In this document: positions 49,869-61,270 of the stretch, piece by piece
Numbering within the stretch: position 1 is the stretch's first letter
Layout of the letters: every line of letters starts with the position of its first letter
From: Iodobacter fluviatilis
GTDB lineage: Bacteria > Pseudomonadota > Gammaproteobacteria > Burkholderiales > Chitinibacteraceae
Direction: 5' to 3'
DNA length: 64,000 nt
Assembly: GCF_900451195.1 (NCBI RefSeq)
Contig: NZ_UGHR01000001.1
Location: forward strand, 1,736,001-1,800,000
The notes under the pieces: generated by a model
The model's input: only the letters and a program-made list of their open reading frames with translations
Databases searched by the model: none
Told to the model about the DNA's origin: nothing
Position numbers and translations under genes: made by a program

Positions 49869-50294
49869 TCAAAGCAGGTGATGAGATAGAAATACGGTGA
49901 TAAACCCTGCGCCCATAAAGCTGGCAACGGCAGCGAGCGACCGGACAGAGAATCGCGATAAGCCGCAAACGCCGTGGCCACTGGTACAGCCATTGCCATA
50001 GCGGGTGCCGATACCCACTAATAATCCGGCTAAGATAATAACAGGGGTGCTTGCGCTGATTTGAATCTCGGCTGGTGTTTTAAAGGCAAGCCAAAGTAGG
50101 GGAGTCAGCAATATGCCAACTAAGAAAAACACACGCCAGGCCATGTCGGCAGAGGCGCTGAGTAAACCGCCCAGAATGCCGCTAATGCCTGCGATTTTTC
50201 CTGCTAAGAGGGCCAGTAAGCCGCTGGCTAGGCCCAGCAATGCGCCACCAAATAAGGCGCTCCATGGTGTGAAATGAATCCAGTCAATTTGCAT
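49869..50294 (-). CDS. YeeE/YedE (DUF395) membrane protein, first of a pair
   Basis: 141 residues from ATG 50294, with AAGGAG 8 bases upstream and overlapping the end of the regulator gene by 11 bases. Four helices; the family signature GIGTRYGNGCTSGHGVCGLSRFSVRS contains the two Cys of the sulfur-carrying site. As in Xylella and Agrobacterium bigR operons, two half-length proteins probably combine to one pore. Confidence 0.87.
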   Translation of the reverse strand: MQIDWIHFTPWSALFGGALLGLASGLLALLAGKIAGISGILGGLLSASADMAWRVFFLVGILLTPLLWLAFKTPAEIQISASTPVIILAGLLVGIGTRYGNGCTSGHGVCGLSRFSVRSLAAVASFMGAGFITVFLSHHLL

Positions 50295-50616
50295 CCGGTG
50301 TCTCCTTGATGTCGATTGGGCAGTAAAGGGCGTAGAGCACTTCCAGCATTTGCTGTACTTCGGCACTGGCAAGGCTGTAATAAATTCGTTTGCCATCCCG
50401 GCGAGTATTGACCAAGCCCTCTTTGCGTAAAACAGTAAGCTGCTGCGATAGCGTAGGCTGGCGAATATCAAGCAGGGTTTCAAAATCAGAAACGCATTTT
50501 TCGCTGTCAACCATCTGGCAAAGCAGTAGCAGGCGGTCTTCATTGGCCATTACTTTTAAAACACGGGTTGCGCTATTCGCGGCTTGGCGCATGGCAAGAA
50601 TTTGTTGTGGGGTCAT
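50284..50616 (-). CDS. BigR/SqrR-like persulfide-sensing ArsR repressor
   Basis: 110 residues, winged HTH of the ArsR family (RQPTLSQQLTVLRKEGLVNTRRDGKRIYYSL). Cys33 and Cys99 are separated by 66 residues, exactly as Cys42/Cys108 in BigR and Cys41/Cys107 in SqrR, where they form a tetrasulfide or disulfide bridge with reactive sulfur and release DNA. Genes on both sides (YeeE pair, persulfide dioxygenase) are the known BigR targets. A third Cys41 is extra. It shares the promoter region with the divergent dioxygenase gene. Confidence 0.88.
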   Translation of the reverse strand: MTPQQILAMRQAANSATRVLKVMANEDRLLLLCQMVDSEKCVSDFETLLDIRQPTLSQQLTVLRKEGLVNTRRDGKRIYYSLASAEVQQMLEVLYALYCPIDIKETPDAN

Positions 50617-50641
50617 GGTGTGTTCACTGATGGTTCATGTT

Positions 50642-50677
50642 TTGACACATTATAGTTTTATATATAATATTTGCAAA
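50642..50677. promoter_or_regulatory. Overlapping divergent promoters with AT-rich operator, bigR-like / persulfide dioxygenase
   Basis: Plus strand: TTGACA (50642-50647), 17 bases, TAATAT (50665-50670), overlapping TATAAT (50663-50668). Minus strand: TTTGCA (50677-50672), 17 bases, TATAAT (50654-50649). The two promoters face each other inside 36 bases. The palindrome TTATATATAA (50658-50667) in their overlap is the likely BigR-type operator. Confidence 0.65.
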
Positions 50678-50700
50678 CATAATTATTGTGGAGCAAGAAA

Positions 50701-51567
50701 ATGCAACAACCTCAAGTTGAAGCTTTTTACGACCCGAATACCTCAACCATTAGTTATATCGTGTTTGATCAGCAGGGAGGTCGCGCGGCTCTGATCGATA
50801 CGGTGCTGGATTACGATGCCAAATCTGGGCGCTCATCCTGTATAAGCGCAGATAAATTGATTGAGTTTGTAAGGGCGAACGATTTAAAAGTAGATTGGAT
50901 TCTTGAGACGCATGCTCACGCAGATCATCTGTCAGCGGCCGCCTACTTAAAAGACAAGCTTGGCGGGAAAATTGCGATTGGCCAGCACATTAATCAGGTG
51001 CAAGGGATTTTTAAACCGGTCTTTGGTATGGAAGCAGATTTTGCCGTGGATGGCAGTCAGTTTGATGTGTTGTTTGCGGCTGGGGATGTGTTTCAGATTG
51101 GCACATTAAATGCGGAAGTTTTATTTGTGCCTGGCCATACACCTGCGGACATTGCTTTTTTGATGGGTGATGCTTTGTTTGTGGGCGATACCCTGTTTAT
51201 GCCGGATGTAGGCTCTGCACGCTGTGATTTTCCAGGGGGCGATGCTGCGGTACTTTATGATTCTATTCAGCAGCTGCTGGCGCTGCCAGACACAACCCGT
51301 GTGTTTGTCTGTCATGATTATGTACCCGCAGGGCGATCTGCCGTGGCTTGGCAAAGCAGTGTTGCCGAGCAGCGTGAGTGCAATATTCATGTGCACCAGG
51401 GGATCGGCAAGGCTGAGTTTATTGCGATGCGGCAGGCAAGAGACAAAACGCTCGATATGCCACAATTGATTTTACCTTCGATTCAAATCAATATTCGGGC
51501 AGGTCACTTTCCTCCTGCTGAGGCAGATGGACAGCGCTACATAAAAATACCGCTGAATGTTTTGTAA
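50701..51567 (+). CDS. blh: Persulfide dioxygenase-type metallo-beta-lactamase-fold protein (Blh/ETHE1-like)
   Basis: 288 residues from ATG 50701 (GGAG 8 bases upstream). MBL fold with metal motif THAHADH, then PGHTPADIAFL, GDTLFMPDVGSARCDFPGG and the HDY motif (VFVCHDYVPAG). The SARCDFPGG segment and the TLFMPDVG are typical of ETHE1/Blh persulfide dioxygenases, which oxidise glutathione persulfide to sulfite using one iron. It is divergent from the BigR-like repressor. Sulfite produced could leave through the YeeE or SulP proteins. Confidence 0.88.
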   Translation: MQQPQVEAFYDPNTSTISYIVFDQQGGRAALIDTVLDYDAKSGRSSCISADKLIEFVRANDLKVDWILETHAHADHLSAAAYLKDKLGGKIAIGQHINQVQGIFKPVFGMEADFAVDGSQFDVLFAAGDVFQIGTLNAEVLFVPGHTPADIAFLMGDALFVGDTLFMPDVGSARCDFPGGDAAVLYDSIQQLLALPDTTRVFVCHDYVPAGRSAVAWQSSVAEQRECNIHVHQGIGKAEFIAMRQARDKTLDMPQLILPSIQINIRAGHFPPAEADGQRYIKIPLNVL

Positions 51568-51597
51568 TTTCACTTTAAATAAACGAGATAGCGCCCA

Positions 51598-52536
51598 ATG
51601 GCCGGAACCAGTCTTTTAGTATTGCTTGATGATATTGCTGCTGTTTTAGATGATGTCGCGCTGATGACTAAAGTCGCGGCTAAAAAAACAGCAGGCGTTT
51701 TAGGGGATGATTTGGCGCTGAATGCCGAGCAAGTCTCTGGTGTGCGGGCCGAGCGTGAGCTGCCTGTGGTTTGGGCGGTGGCAAAAGGCTCGCTGATTAA
51801 TAAACTTATTCTGGTGCCGGCTGCGCTGGCAATCAGCGCGGTTGTGCCGGGGCTGATTACGCCTCTGCTCATGCTGGGCGGGGCCTATCTTTGTTTTGAA
51901 GGCTTTGAAAAACTGGCTCATTCTTTTTTGCACCATGCAAAGGCGGCTGAGGTTTCGCATCCTGCAACGGATGATGGGGTGGTTGTTGATTTGCTTGCTT
52001 ATGAAAAAGACAAGATAAAGGGGGCTATTCGCACTGATTTTGTACTTTCGGCAGAAATTATCGTGATTTCATTAGGAACCGTTGCCACTGCACCATTTTT
52101 ATCACAACTCACTGTACTGGCTTTAATTGCGCTGGTGATGACCGTGGGCGTTTATGGCCTAGTAGCAGGGATTGTTAGGCTGGACGATATTGGCTTGGCG
52201 CTTTGTAAAAAGCAGGGGCAGGGTGGGCTGGTCTATTTGCAGCGCAAGCTGGGTACGGCTTGTTTGTTGGGCGCGCCTTACTTGATGAGAACGCTGACCA
52301 TCGTAGGAACAATAGCGATGTTTATGGTGGGTGGCGGGATTTTGACCCATGGCTTTACGCCCGCTCATGATTTGATTCATCACTGGGCAGAAATGGGTGC
52401 CCAGGTGCCGGGGGTGGATTGGTTGTTGTCTGCAATATTGCCCTCTGTTTTGAATGCAATGGCAGGTGTGCTGGCGGGGGCTATATTGCTTGGATTATTT
52501 ATGCTGATCTCTGTGATTTTCAAGAAAAGGATTTGA
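51598..52536 (+). CDS. DUF808 family inner-membrane protein (YedI-like)
   Basis: 312 residues with about six membrane helices. Family N terminus [46 protein letters not shown], seen here as its first 45 residues ([17 protein letters not shown] and [11 protein letters not shown]). Central [16 protein letters not shown] and C-terminal GGGILTHG segments. Function unknown; in E. coli YedI is uncharacterised. It starts 30 bases after the dioxygenase gene, so it may be co-transcribed, although a sulfur role is unproven. Confidence 0.85.
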   Translation: MAGTSLLVLLDDIAAVLDDVALMTKVAAKKTAGVLGDDLALNAEQVSGVRAERELPVVWAVAKGSLINKLILVPAALAISAVVPGLITPLLMLGGAYLCFEGFEKLAHSFLHHAKAAEVSHPATDDGVVVDLLAYEKDKIKGAIRTDFVLSAEIIVISLGTVATAPFLSQLTVLALIALVMTVGVYGLVAGIVRLDDIGLALCKKQGQGGLVYLQRKLGTACLLGAPYLMRTLTIVGTIAMFMVGGGILTHGFTPAHDLIHHWAEMGAQVPGVDWLLSAILPSVLNAMAGVLAGAILLGLFMLISVIFKKRI

Positions 52537-53500
52537 TTATATAGAGTATTTAATTGCTTGATTGCCTGTGTTGTATAAGCATTTTCTAAAAATGAAATGG
52601 GCTATGAGTAATTAAATGCAATATTTTTTTCATTTGCAGGCCGGAGCTTCTGTCTTATATTGTCTTTGTGCAGTTGTGTAACACAATGCGGGCTGCGGCT
52701 TGCTGATTCGCTTTCTGAAGCAAATGGATTGTTTGATTTTTTGCGGGTTGAGTATCATCTGGCCGGTATTTTTAATTGTTTACGTTTTTATGTCATTATT
52801 TCAATGAGAACGCACCGAAGTATTGAATTACCGTACAAGATGATTGGGTGATCTGAGCGGGGCTCTTAAATAAAGTACATTGTTTATGGTGCCGGTGGCT
52901 TGAAATTTATTTATAACATATTGATTGCAATGATTTAATTTTTTCTGGGTTGGTGTAGGCCCTCTGGATTGCAATCAGTCATTAAATCAGCCGCCATTCA
53001 TTTAAATATCATTGTTGCCGGACGTTTGTGCGGCATTGAGCACAGTTGTCAGGGTTTTAATGCAAATAGTGCGGCCGTGCTTGGGTAAAAAGTACGGTGA
53101 AAATGAGCTACGATGGGGCTTGAAGGGGGTACTGTGTCTCTTAAGTCTGGTATCCTTACTCTTTTGCTTCAGGCTTTATCTCATTTTTTGTGAAGGCATA
53201 TGTTTTTTGTGCTGCTTGGGCATTGGATGAATAGGGTTGTAAGCGATTTAAGTCAAAAAACAAGCATCCGGATCTCTGTTTTCTTCTCCTAGGGGTTGAG
53301 ACGGAATGGTGCCGGTGGTGTTTGTGAAAGCAGCGTGTTGTGGCCGGGGGTGTTTTTTCTGGCTGCATACCTAATTAACACTGAATAATAGGCCAGAGCG
53401 ATAAGCGTTTGGTTTGCCTATTTTTGCTATGTGATTATTAGCTTGCATATATAAAAATGGAATAACCGATGATTGATCGATCTGCCAAGAGACCATAAGA
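52537..53500. other. 964-base gap with no convincing gene
   Basis: AT-rich, stop codons in all frames apart from two short frames (52660-52851 and 53012-53230) that lack ribosome sites and family resemblance. Contains palindrome TTGTGT-A-ACACAA (52674-52686), interleaved inverted repeats at 52922-52989, and the zipA promoter region near 53440. No transposon ends or RNA family recognised. Confidence 0.5.
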
Positions 53501-54721
53501 ATGACCGATTTGCAACTAGGATCGCTGATTGTGGGTGGCGTGATTGTCGCCACTGTCTATGCCTTCAATTGGTGGCAGGAATATCGCTATCGTAAGCAGG
53601 CTTCAAAAGCATTTGCGCGCAATGAAAGCGATGCACTGCTTGATGTGCCTAAAAACATGGTCCGAAGCGGTGAAGCTGCACGCATGGAGCCCTCGCTGGA
53701 GCGTGCCGAGCCAGTGGTTGATCGCTTTGAGCCACAATTTGCTGAGCCAGCGTTTGAAGAAGACGATTTACCCGTGCAGCCAGCCCCACCCCCTGCCGCA
53801 TATGCAGAGCCCAAGGTTGCTCCGCCAGCCCCAGCCCCAGCCCCTGCACCGGCCCCTGCACCGGCCCCTGTAACCATTTTGCCGGAAGTCTCTGTTCAGA
53901 CTGCCGCGCCAGTGGGGGATGATCATGACGCGCTGACCAGCAGTTTGCTTGATCCTGCGCTGGATTTTGTAGCAGAAATTCATGCAATCGAGCCCATTGC
54001 TGCACTTGAGCTGCCCGTGTTCAGGGGCTCTAAGCGTGTGCAGGTCATGGGGCTCTTGCAGGATCGCCGCTGGGAAGCCTGTGTGCCTGGGTCGCGTTCA
54101 CGATATAAAGAATTAAAGGTTGGCTTGCAGCTGGCAGATCGTCAGGGCGCGTTAAGCTCAGAGCAGCTCAATGCGTTTTGTATGTCAGTGCAACAATTTG
54201 CAGATGAACACGAGGCTGTCGTTACTTTTCCTCAGCGCTCGGCAAAGTTAAGTGCTGCAACGAATCTGGATGAGTTTTGTGCTGGGGTCGATGTGCTGAT
54301 TGGCTTGAATGTGATGGCAGGCAGCCGGCCATTTCCCATGGAGCGAGTGCGATTACTGGCAGAAAACGCGGGTCTGGTCCGCAGTCCTGAAGGCGCATTT
54401 CATTATCGTAGTGATTCAGGTAAAACATTATTTACTTTATCTAATCACGATCATTCCCCGTTGGGGAATACATCAAGCGGCCTGACACTGCTGTTTGATG
54501 TGCCAAGGGTGGCTGGTGGTGTTTCAGTGTTTGATTACTTTGCCGAATTTGCCCAGCATCTGTCTGTGGCGCTCTCTGGTGAGCTGGTTGACGATAATGG
54601 TAAGCCTTTAACTGAGGCAAGCCTGGATAATATTCGCAAACAGCTGGGCGTTTTGTACGCAAAAATGGACGACAGAGGTATAGCGCCAGGCTCGGTGGCG
54701 GCTTTGCGTTTGTTTGCCTGA
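53501..54721 (+). CDS. zipA: Cell-division protein ZipA
   Basis: 406 residues. N-terminal membrane helix (LGSLIVGGVIVATVYAFNWW), a long Pro/Ala-rich linker with a tandem PAPAPAPAPA stretch (about 95-125), and the C-terminal ZipA FtsZ-binding domain (about 265-405: GLQLADRQGALSSEQLNAF, FPMERVRLLAEN, GLTLLFDVPRVAGG, YAKMDDRGIAPGS). ZipA ties FtsZ to the membrane. Its place before ligA is the known proteobacterial order, although here a lipoprotein gene has been inserted between. Confidence 0.88.
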   Translation: MTDLQLGSLIVGGVIVATVYAFNWWQEYRYRKQASKAFARNESDALLDVPKNMVRSGEAARMEPSLERAEPVVDRFEPQFAEPAFEEDDLPVQPAPPPAAYAEPKVAPPAPAPAPAPAPAPAPVTILPEVSVQTAAPVGDDHDALTSSLLDPALDFVAEIHAIEPIAALELPVFRGSKRVQVMGLLQDRRWEACVPGSRSRYKELKVGLQLADRQGALSSEQLNAFCMSVQQFADEHEAVVTFPQRSAKLSAATNLDEFCAGVDVLIGLNVMAGSRPFPMERVRLLAENAGLVRSPEGAFHYRSDSGKTLFTLSNHDHSPLGNTSSGLTLLFDVPRVAGGVSVFDYFAEFAQHLSVALSGELVDDNGKPLTEASLDNIRKQLGVLYAKMDDRGIAPGSVAALRLFA

Positions 54722-54757
54722 TTGTTGTTTGCTGTGTGAGTGATTAGTTTTACTACG

Positions 54758-54780
54758 ATGCCGCTGCTTGTCAGCGGCAT
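54758..54780 (+). terminator. Hairpin after zipA
   Basis: ATGCCGCTG (54758-54766) with CAGCGGCAT (54772-54780), loop CTTGT, then TGCTACTTTT. Weak T run. Confidence 0.5.
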
Positions 54781-54872
54781 TGCTACTTTTAGCCATAAAC
54801 AGGCAGGTTGTGCTGCATTTTTCGACTAGAGTGCCGATATGTGTATATCGCTGTTGCGCTGTCGGAGGGTGT

Positions 54873-55436
54873 ATGAAACACGCTCAAATAAGCTGTGCGA
54901 TTGCCTGTGTAGTCCTGACATCCTGTGCTGCCCTTCTGCCCGATTCAGAGCAAATTAGCCGTACTCCCTGGCCCGATTATCAAACGGCAGAGCTGGCTTT
55001 TAAAAGTATGACGCTTGAAACCACCAGCCTGCAGCAATTGCATGATATGGGACTGGATCCGCTGAAAACACCCAATATTGTTGTGCTCAGCTATGCCGAT
55101 TTAATGCGCCGTTTGGCATTGAGTGGCGCAGGTGAGCCGCGACTGCTCGCGCCGCAAATACAGGCGTGTATTGCCGCGCAAACATCGTGCTTTGCTTATG
55201 AAATTGAGCAAAAAAGCATGACGAAAAAGCGCTATGGCAATTTTTGGGCGGATTTTTTAAATTTTGAACGCAAAACAATGATTTCCGGCTGGCATTTTGA
55301 TGTGATCTACATTATTCAAAATGAGCGCCTTGTTTATAAACTATGGAGCGGCACGCCCAGTATTGAGCAGTTCGAACAAGAAAATACCCCGCTGGGACCG
55401 TTTCAAGGAATGGGGATTTCGATTTTTACTCAATAA
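54873..55436 (+). CDS. Putative lipoprotein of unknown function
   Basis: 187 residues from ATG 54873 with GGAGG 4-5 bases upstream; the longer frame is rejected. Lipobox-like end of the signal (ISCAIACVVLTSC, Cys at the start of CAALLPDS). The rest includes YQTAELAFKSMTLETTSLQQL and YGNFWADFLNFERKTMISGWHFDVIYII. The family was not recognised. It lies between zipA and ligA but each has its own terminator-like hairpin, so it is probably a separate unit. Possible envelope protein. Confidence 0.55.
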   Translation: MKHAQISCAIACVVLTSCAALLPDSEQISRTPWPDYQTAELAFKSMTLETTSLQQLHDMGLDPLKTPNIVVLSYADLMRRLALSGAGEPRLLAPQIQACIAAQTSCFAYEIEQKSMTKKRYGNFWADFLNFERKTMISGWHFDVIYIIQNERLVYKLWSGTPSIEQFEQENTPLGPFQGMGISIFTQ

Positions 55437-55467
55437 TTGTGGTGATTTTCTTCTGGTCCTATTTATA

Positions 55468-55494
55468 CAGAGGCGCAGATTGCTTGCGCCTCTG
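55468..55494 (+). terminator. Hairpin after the lipoprotein gene
   Basis: CAGAGGCGCA (55468-55477) with TGCGCCTCTG (55485-55494), 10-bp stem. No T run follows. Confidence 0.55.
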
Positions 55495-55578
55495 TAATTA
55501 GCAATATAATGCTGCCATGCGCCCTGAAAAAATGAACTCAAGTTTCAGTTTACTCATTCAAGCTTAATCCCGCCTTAA

Positions 55579-58005
<2,427 letters not shown>

Positions 58006-58057
58006 AGCTTGTTTATAATATTAAACATTAGTGAAAGGCATCTTTTTGATTGACGTG

Positions 58058-58079
58058 AATGTTTATTTATATAAACATT
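58058..58079. promoter_or_regulatory. Palindrome overlapping a -10-like element before the HTH-GalU frame
   Basis: AATGTTTAT (58058-58066), TTAT, ATAAACATT (58071-58079): perfect 9-base arms. TTGATT (58046-58051) with TATAAA (58070-58075) 18 bases on is a possible sigma-70 promoter overlapping it. It lies 5 bases before the ATG of the Cro-like frame, the place for an autorepressor operator. Confidence 0.55.
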
Positions 58080-58084
58080 GCGGC

Positions 58085-58264
58085 ATGCAAAAGTCTGAAG
58101 CAATCAAACTCTTTGGTACCCAAACCCGCCTCGCTGATGCGCTAGGGCTTGGGCGCTCTGCCGTATCCCAGTGGCCGGATCCGCTTCTGCAGCGCCAGGC
58201 CGATCAGGTGCTGGGGGCCGCGCTTAGATTAGGCTTACTCTCTACTTCATATCAGGATTCTCAA
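58085..58264 (+). other. Cro-like helix-turn-helix reading frame, continuous with galU
   Basis: 60 codons from ATG 58085 encoding a Cro/YdaS-type repressor domain: [52 protein letters not shown]. Similar stand-alone proteins of about 60-70 residues exist. Here there is no stop codon before GalU, so one 349-residue HTH-GalU protein (or, from GTG 58031, 367) would result. The ATG has no Shine-Dalgarno site. Either a real fusion, or an ancient separate gene that has lost its stop while galU keeps its own start. Confidence 0.6.
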
Positions 58265-59134
58265 ATGCAAAAAGTACGCAAGGCCGTATTCCCCGTCGCG
58301 GGCATGGGCACCCGTTTTCTGCCTGCTACCAAAGCCAGCCCGAAAGAAATGATGCCGGTGGTGGATAAGCCGCTGATTCAGTATGCGGTGGAAGAAGCGC
58401 TGGCGGCAGGCATTACAGAAATGATTTTTATTACTGGCCGTAATAAGCGCAGCATCGAAGATCACTTTGATAAAGCCTACGAATTAGAAGCCGAGCTGGA
58501 AGCAAAAAATAAGCAAGCACTGCTGGAAATCCTGCGTGGCATTATTCCCAAGTCAGTGAGCTGCATCTACATTCGCCAGCCAGAAGCACTGGGTTTAGGA
58601 CACGCCGTACTTTGCGCCAAACCTGTAGTAGGGGATGAGCCGTTTGCAGTGATTTTGGCTGACGACTTAATCGACGGTGGCGCAACCAGTGAAATGAAAC
58701 GGATGGTTGATGTGTTCAGCGATACCCACTGCTCTATCTTGGGCGTGGAGCAAGTGCCGCAGCAAGATACCGGCTCTTACGGTATTGTTGAAGTACAAGA
58801 TGGCAATAACCGCTTAAAAATCACCAATATCGTTGAAAAACCAAAGCCAGAAGAAGCACCGTCTAATCTGGCTGTGGTGGGCCGCTATATCTTAACGCCA
58901 CGTATTTTTCATCATTTGCAGCATGTGCAGCCGGGTAAGGGGGGTGAAATCCAGCTGACTGATGGCATCTTTGCTTTGATGCAAGAACAGCACATTCTTG
59001 CTCATAAGATTGTAGGCACCCGCTATGATTGCGGCTCCAAGCTGGGCTATTTAAAAGCGACCATGGCTTATGGCATGAAGCACAGTGAAGTGGGTGAGGA
59101 GTTTTCGGCTTACCTGAAAAGTCTTAATGCCTAA
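58265..59134 (+). CDS. galU: UTP-glucose-1-phosphate uridylyltransferase
   Basis: 289 residues from ATG 58265, chosen because AGGA lies 8 bases upstream and the family begins here ([20 protein letters not shown]). It makes UDP-glucose for surface polysaccharides. Nucleotidyltransferase motifs: [20 protein letters not shown], the Lys in [20 protein letters not shown] and [10 protein letters not shown]. Length matches GalU. The same frame continues upstream through an HTH region. A terminator follows. Fits with the polysaccharide genes downstream. Confidence 0.95.
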   Translation: MQKVRKAVFPVAGMGTRFLPATKASPKEMMPVVDKPLIQYAVEEALAAGITEMIFITGRNKRSIEDHFDKAYELEAELEAKNKQALLEILRGIIPKSVSCIYIRQPEALGLGHAVLCAKPVVGDEPFAVILADDLIDGGATSEMKRMVDVFSDTHCSILGVEQVPQQDTGSYGIVEVQDGNNRLKITNIVEKPKPEEAPSNLAVVGRYILTPRIFHHLQHVQPGKGGEIQLTDGIFALMQEQHILAHKIVGTRYDCGSKLGYLKATMAYGMKHSEVGEEFSAYLKSLNA

Positions 59135-59157
59135 TTTCTATATTTCGTAAAGCTTGC

Positions 59158-59193
59158 AAAAATGGCGGCACTACTGGTGCCGCCATTTTTTTT
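59158..59193 (+). terminator. Terminator of galU
   Basis: AAAAATGGCGGCA (59158-59170) with TGCCGCCATTTTT (59178-59190), loop CTACTGG, eight T in total. Separates galU from the glycan cluster. Confidence 0.92.
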
Positions 59194-59262
59194 GCTCTAT
59201 GATGCTTAAAAGTCATTTAAAGAATTAAATCTAAAATAACTCTTTTGCCTCTGAAGGGTTTT

Positions 59263-59976
59263 ATGAGTATCCCTGAAAAAAAAATTGTAATCGTTCAGTC
59301 AAATTATATTCCGTGGAAAGGGTATTTTGATTTAATTCGTCAGGCCGATGTTTTTGTTTTGTATGATGATATGCAATATACCCGGCGTGATTGGCGCAAC
59401 CGTAATCTGATTAAAACCGCTCAGGGTTTACAGTGGTTAACCATCCCCGTTAAGGTGAAAGGCAAATACGAGCAGCGAATTGATGAAACAGAAGTCAGTG
59501 AACATAGCTGGGCTGAATCTCACTGGAAATCAATTAATAACAACTATCGTCGCGCGCCATTTTTTACTGAATATGCATCTGGAATTCAATCCCTTTACGA
59601 AGAAGCATCGCATCTGCTGATGCTTTCAGAGATAAATTATTTATTTTTAACCAAAATTTGCCAGTGGCTGAGTATTGATACGCCCATTATGTGGTCTGGT
59701 CAGTTTCCTAAAGTTGCAGGCAGAACAGAAAATCTGGTTCATTTATGTCAGTCATTTCAGGCCACTGATTATATCTCTGGGCCATCTGCTTCAAATTATA
59801 TTGATATTGATCAATTTGAAAAGGCAAATATTCGTTTGCAATATATGACATATGCTCATTACCCTGAGTATCCTCAGTTATATGGTGATTTTGTGCATGG
59901 CGTGAGTATTTTAGATTTGTTGTTTAATTGCGGAGAGGGTGCGGCGCAATTTTTAATACAAAGTGAGCCAGCATGA
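59263..59976 (+). CDS. WbqC family protein
   Basis: 237 residues from ATG 59263 (GAAGGG 6 bases upstream). WbqC-family signature at the N terminus: IVIVQSNYIPWKGYFDLI, FVLYDDMQYTRRDWRNRNLIKT, then WLTIPVKV and HWKSINNNYRRAPFF. Members occur in O-antigen and capsule clusters and in amino-acid-linked sugar synthesis; the reaction is not established. First gene of a plus-strand cluster whose genes overlap. AT-rich compared with the housekeeping genes before it. Confidence 0.85.
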   Translation: MSIPEKKIVIVQSNYIPWKGYFDLIRQADVFVLYDDMQYTRRDWRNRNLIKTAQGLQWLTIPVKVKGKYEQRIDETEVSEHSWAESHWKSINNNYRRAPFFTEYASGIQSLYEEASHLLMLSEINYLFLTKICQWLSIDTPIMWSGQFPKVAGRTENLVHLCQSFQATDYISGPSASNYIDIDQFEKANIRLQYMTYAHYPEYPQLYGDFVHGVSILDLLFNCGEGAAQFLIQSEPA

Positions 59977-60596
59977 GCGAAGAAATAAAAACCAGGGTGG
60001 CGCAATATTACAGCCAGCGTGCCCAAACTTTTGGCGCTACACCGGCAGGTGTGGATTGGAATGGCGAGGCATCCCAACGATTGCGCTTTAAGCAACTTTT
60101 GCAGATCACAGGCAATCAGCCATATAGCCTGAATGATATGGGGTGTGGCTACGGTGCCTTGCTTGAGTACCTGCGTGCGGAAGGGGCAGAGCTTGATTAT
60201 CTTGGGTATGATCTCTCCACAGAAATGATTTCTAATGCTAAAGCAAAATTTGCCGATAAGACGGGTGTAGCGTTTCTTTGTGCTGATCAGGCGGGGCGGC
60301 AGGCTGATTATGCCGTGGCAAGTGGCCTGCTGAGCGTAAAGCAGGATGTTGCCGTGCAGGATTGGGAAGTGTTTGTATTTAATATGATTAATCAGCTTCA
60401 TCAGGAAAGTCGCCTTGGGTTTTCATTTAATTGCCTGACTCTTTATTCAGATCAGGAAAAAATGAAACCTCATTTATATTATGGCGATCCATGCCGTTTT
60501 TTTGATTACTGCAAAAGAAATTTTTCCAGAAATGTGGCTTTACTGCATGATTATGATCTTTATGAATTTACCATTCTGGTCAGGAAAGGGGGCTAG
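59973..60596 (+). CDS. Class I SAM-dependent methyltransferase
   Basis: 207 residues starting in the WbqC stop (ATGA). SAM-binding motif I NDMGCGYGALLEYL (about 52-65), motif II LGYDLSTEMI with acidic residue, motif III region FLCADQAGRQADYAVASGLL. The N-terminal YYSQRAQTFGATPAGVDWNG is a substrate-recognition lid. Such proteins sit in glycan clusters where they methylate sugars or small carriers. Exact substrate unknown. Confidence 0.85.
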   Translation: MSEEIKTRVAQYYSQRAQTFGATPAGVDWNGEASQRLRFKQLLQITGNQPYSLNDMGCGYGALLEYLRAEGAELDYLGYDLSTEMISNAKAKFADKTGVAFLCADQAGRQADYAVASGLLSVKQDVAVQDWEVFVFNMINQLHQESRLGFSFNCLTLYSDQEKMKPHLYYGDPCRFFDYCKRNFSRNVALLHDYDLYEFTILVRKGG

Positions 60597-60598
60597 CA

Positions 60599-61270
60599 AT
60601 GAAGCGCAATCTGGTTTTATTTGGTGATGGCTTGTTTGCAGATATTGCGTATGAGTATTTTACGCACGATTCTAATTACCAAGTCGTGGCTTTTTGTGTC
60701 GATCGCCCTTATCTGCAGTGCGAGCAAAAATTTGGCCTGCCTGTGATTGCCACGGATGAAATTGCTGAAAAATTTAATCCTGCAGAGCACAGCTTTTACG
60801 CTGCCATCACCTATGGGCAGCTTAACCGGGTCAGAGAGCGTTTTTTTAATCAGGCAAAAAAAATGGGTTATACACCTGCCAGCTATATCAGCTCACGGGC
60901 ATTTGTCTGGCGAAATGTTGAATTAGGCGAGCATTGCTTTATTTTTGAAGACAATACCGTGCAACCCTTTGTCAAGCTTGGCGATAATGTGGTGCTCTGG
61001 AGTGGGAACCACATTGGCCATCATTCTGAAATTGGTAGCCATGTGTTTATTGCTTCGCATGCAGTTATTTCAGGTTGTTGTCATATTGGTGATCATCAAT
61101 TTATCGGCGTGAATGCCACGCTGTCTAATAATTTAACCATTGCAGACGATTGTATGATTGGTGCAGCTGCATTGGTTACCCGAAATATGACTGAAGATGG
61201 CTTTGCCAAAGGCGCCCGCTCAGAAGTAAGCGAAGGCGCGCGGCGGTTTTTCAAGGTTGTTATTGAATGA
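60599..61270 (+). CDS. NeuD/LbH-type sugar O- or N-acyltransferase
   Basis: 223 residues. An N-terminal PglD/NeuD-like Rossmann segment (LVLFGDGLFADIAYEYF) and a left-handed beta-helix of hexapeptide repeats (about 105-200: NVELGEHCFIFEDNTVQP, VKLGDNVVLWSGNHIGHHSEIGS, IADDCMIGAAALVTRNM). The catalytic-type His is in GHHSEIG. It transfers acetyl or a similar group to a nucleotide sugar in the family. Acceptor likely an amino sugar, by analogy only. It overlaps the next gene by 4 bases. Confidence 0.85.
   Translation: MKRNLVLFGDGLFADIAYEYFTHDSNYQVVAFCVDRPYLQCEQKFGLPVIATDEIAEKFNPAEHSFYAAITYGQLNRVRERFFNQAKKMGYTPASYISSRAFVWRNVELGEHCFIFEDNTVQPFVKLGDNVVLWSGNHIGHHSEIGSHVFIASHAVISGCCHIGDHQFIGVNATLSNNLTIADDCMIGAAALVTRNMTEDGFAKGARSEVSEGARRFFKVVIE

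Noticed and set aside
52674..52686. Palindrome TTGTGT-A-ACACAA
   Set aside because: Short and not near a gene start; could be an operator but nothing supports this.
53012..53230. 72-codon frame in the gap before zipA
   Set aside because: Cys/Leu-rich chance translation with no ribosome site.
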